Shown: positions 63,764 through 64,000 of the stretch, piece by piece
Numbering within the stretch: position 1 is the stretch's first letter
Layout of the letters: each line of letters begins with the position of its first letter
Assembly: GCF_900411395.1 (NCBI RefSeq)
Contig: NZ_OXCQ01000002.1
Span: 62,001-126,000 of the forward strand
Direction of reading: 5' to 3'
Length of the DNA: 64,000 nt
Source: Streptococcus sp. 596553
GTDB taxonomy: Bacteria > Bacillota > Bacilli > Lactobacillales > Streptococcaceae
Notes under the pieces: generated by a model
The model's input: only the letters and a program-made list of their open reading frames with translations
Database searches by the model: none
What the model was told of the DNA's origin: nothing
Position numbers and translations under genes: made by a program

Positions 63764-64000
63764 TTATAGGTTTGAAAAATCATTAATTTCTTTTTCGAGT
63801 ATTTTAACTAATGACTCTTCTTTGGTTAGTCGTAATAAGGTTATTCCTTTATCAATCAAATCGGAGTTATGTTGTAGTATTCCCAAGCGTACTTGAGAAA
63901 ATCCAAGAATATCGTATATTTTTAATTCTTCTGCTAATACCAAAAGTTGTAGGGTGATTGTTTCACATTCTTTGAATAAATGATGTTGAAAATATACAGT
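63764..64000 (-). CDS. Partial reverse-strand gene, probable Rgg/GadR/MutR family regulator (C-terminus)
   Basis: A minus-strand frame is open from the window edge to TAA at 63764-63766, giving 78 codons without a start. It reads QHHLFKECETITLQLLVLAE, then ELKIYDILGFSQVRLGILQH, then helical residues to INDFSNL. The all-helical, Leu-rich pattern resembles the C-terminal repeat domain of Rgg-type peptide-sensing regulators, but the N-terminal helix-turn-helix is outside the window. Coding is likely; the family is a tentative call. Confidence 0.6.
   Translation of the reverse strand, partial: TVYFQHHLFKECETITLQLLVLAEELKIYDILGFSQVRLGILQHNSDLIDKGITLLRLTKEESLVKILEKEINDFSNL

Noticed and set aside
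63705-63896. 63-codon plus-strand frame near the window end
   Set aside because: It overlaps the MITE and the minus-strand partial gene, lacks a ribosome binding site and has a composition unlike a protein.

Overview
The window is chromosomal DNA of a low-GC Gram-positive coccus, almost certainly a Streptococcus of the mitis/pneumoniae group. This rests on the recognised gene content and order (rarA-6S RNA, yqeG-yqeH-yhbY-nadD-yqeK-rsfS, rny-gmk-rpoZ-priA-fmt-rsmB-phpP-stkP, mvaS-mvaA, scrR-scrB // scrA-scrK, nrdR-dnaB-dnaI-der), on several BOX elements with the boxA-boxB-boxC organisation typical of pneumococcus and its relatives, and on a pneumococcal-type YefM/YoeB pair. The species cannot be fixed from sequence alone. 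StkP appears to have three PASTA repeats plus a low-complexity tail, which argues mildly against S. pneumoniae itself.

Layout. 1-2.1 kb: an Rrf2 regulator, a zinc-independent oxidoreductase and an alpha/beta hydrolase (cut by the window edge), with matching 17-bp operator palindromes upstream of both the regulator and the oxidoreductase. 2.3-3.9 kb: tRNA-Lys, 6S RNA and rarA. 4-10.4 kb: a forward run (DUF3013, M50 peptidase, NUDIX, an accessory GIY-YIG/DUF4357 protein, prmA, rsmE, pepF). 10.6-14.1 kb: NTF2-like protein and HxlR regulator (divergent), a DUF2785 gene with an in-frame stop, an acetoin-reductase-like SDR and an aquaporin. 14.3-16.8 kb: the queC-queD-queE-queF preQ1 operon behind a preQ1-type riboswitch and attenuator. 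16.8-20.4 kb: trxA, DUF4649, a MarR regulator, an ArAE/FUSC-type membrane protein, sstT.

20.5-27.8 kb: short MscS channel, CorA, then the yqeG-yqeH-(structured intergenic element)-yhbY-nadD-yqeK-rsfS-methyltransferase-tmcAL cluster for ribosome assembly, NAD synthesis and tRNA modification. 27.8-28.5 kb: yefM-yoeB toxin-antitoxin flanked by perfect 20-bp direct repeats. 28.6-38.7 kb: rny, gmk, rpoZ, priA, fmt, rsmB, phpP, stkP. 38.8-43 kb: a split ThrE-type exporter, a small exported protein and the mevalonate genes mvaS/mvaA. 43-48.9 kb: the sucrose regulon, with divergent promoters and LacI/CcpA-type operators. 48.9-50.6 kb: a VTT membrane protein and a degraded zone holding a 41-42-bp periodic palindrome array and an IS30-family relic.

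50.6-58.4 kb: three export systems (NatAB-like pair, stand-alone ABC exporter, GntR-controlled ABC pair) plus LrgA/LrgB, separated by BOX and MITE debris. 58.5-63.1 kb: nrdR, dnaB, dnaI, an FMN oxidoreductase and der. The end holds a small membrane protein, a RUP-sized MITE and the 3' end of a reverse-strand gene that looks like an Rgg-type regulator.

Most of the window is conserved core genome. No large undescribed system is evident. The best leads are the multi-hairpin element upstream of yhbY, the 42-bp palindrome array, the direct repeats around the toxin-antitoxin pair, the paired regulator operators, and the BOX elements that end at gene stop codons.
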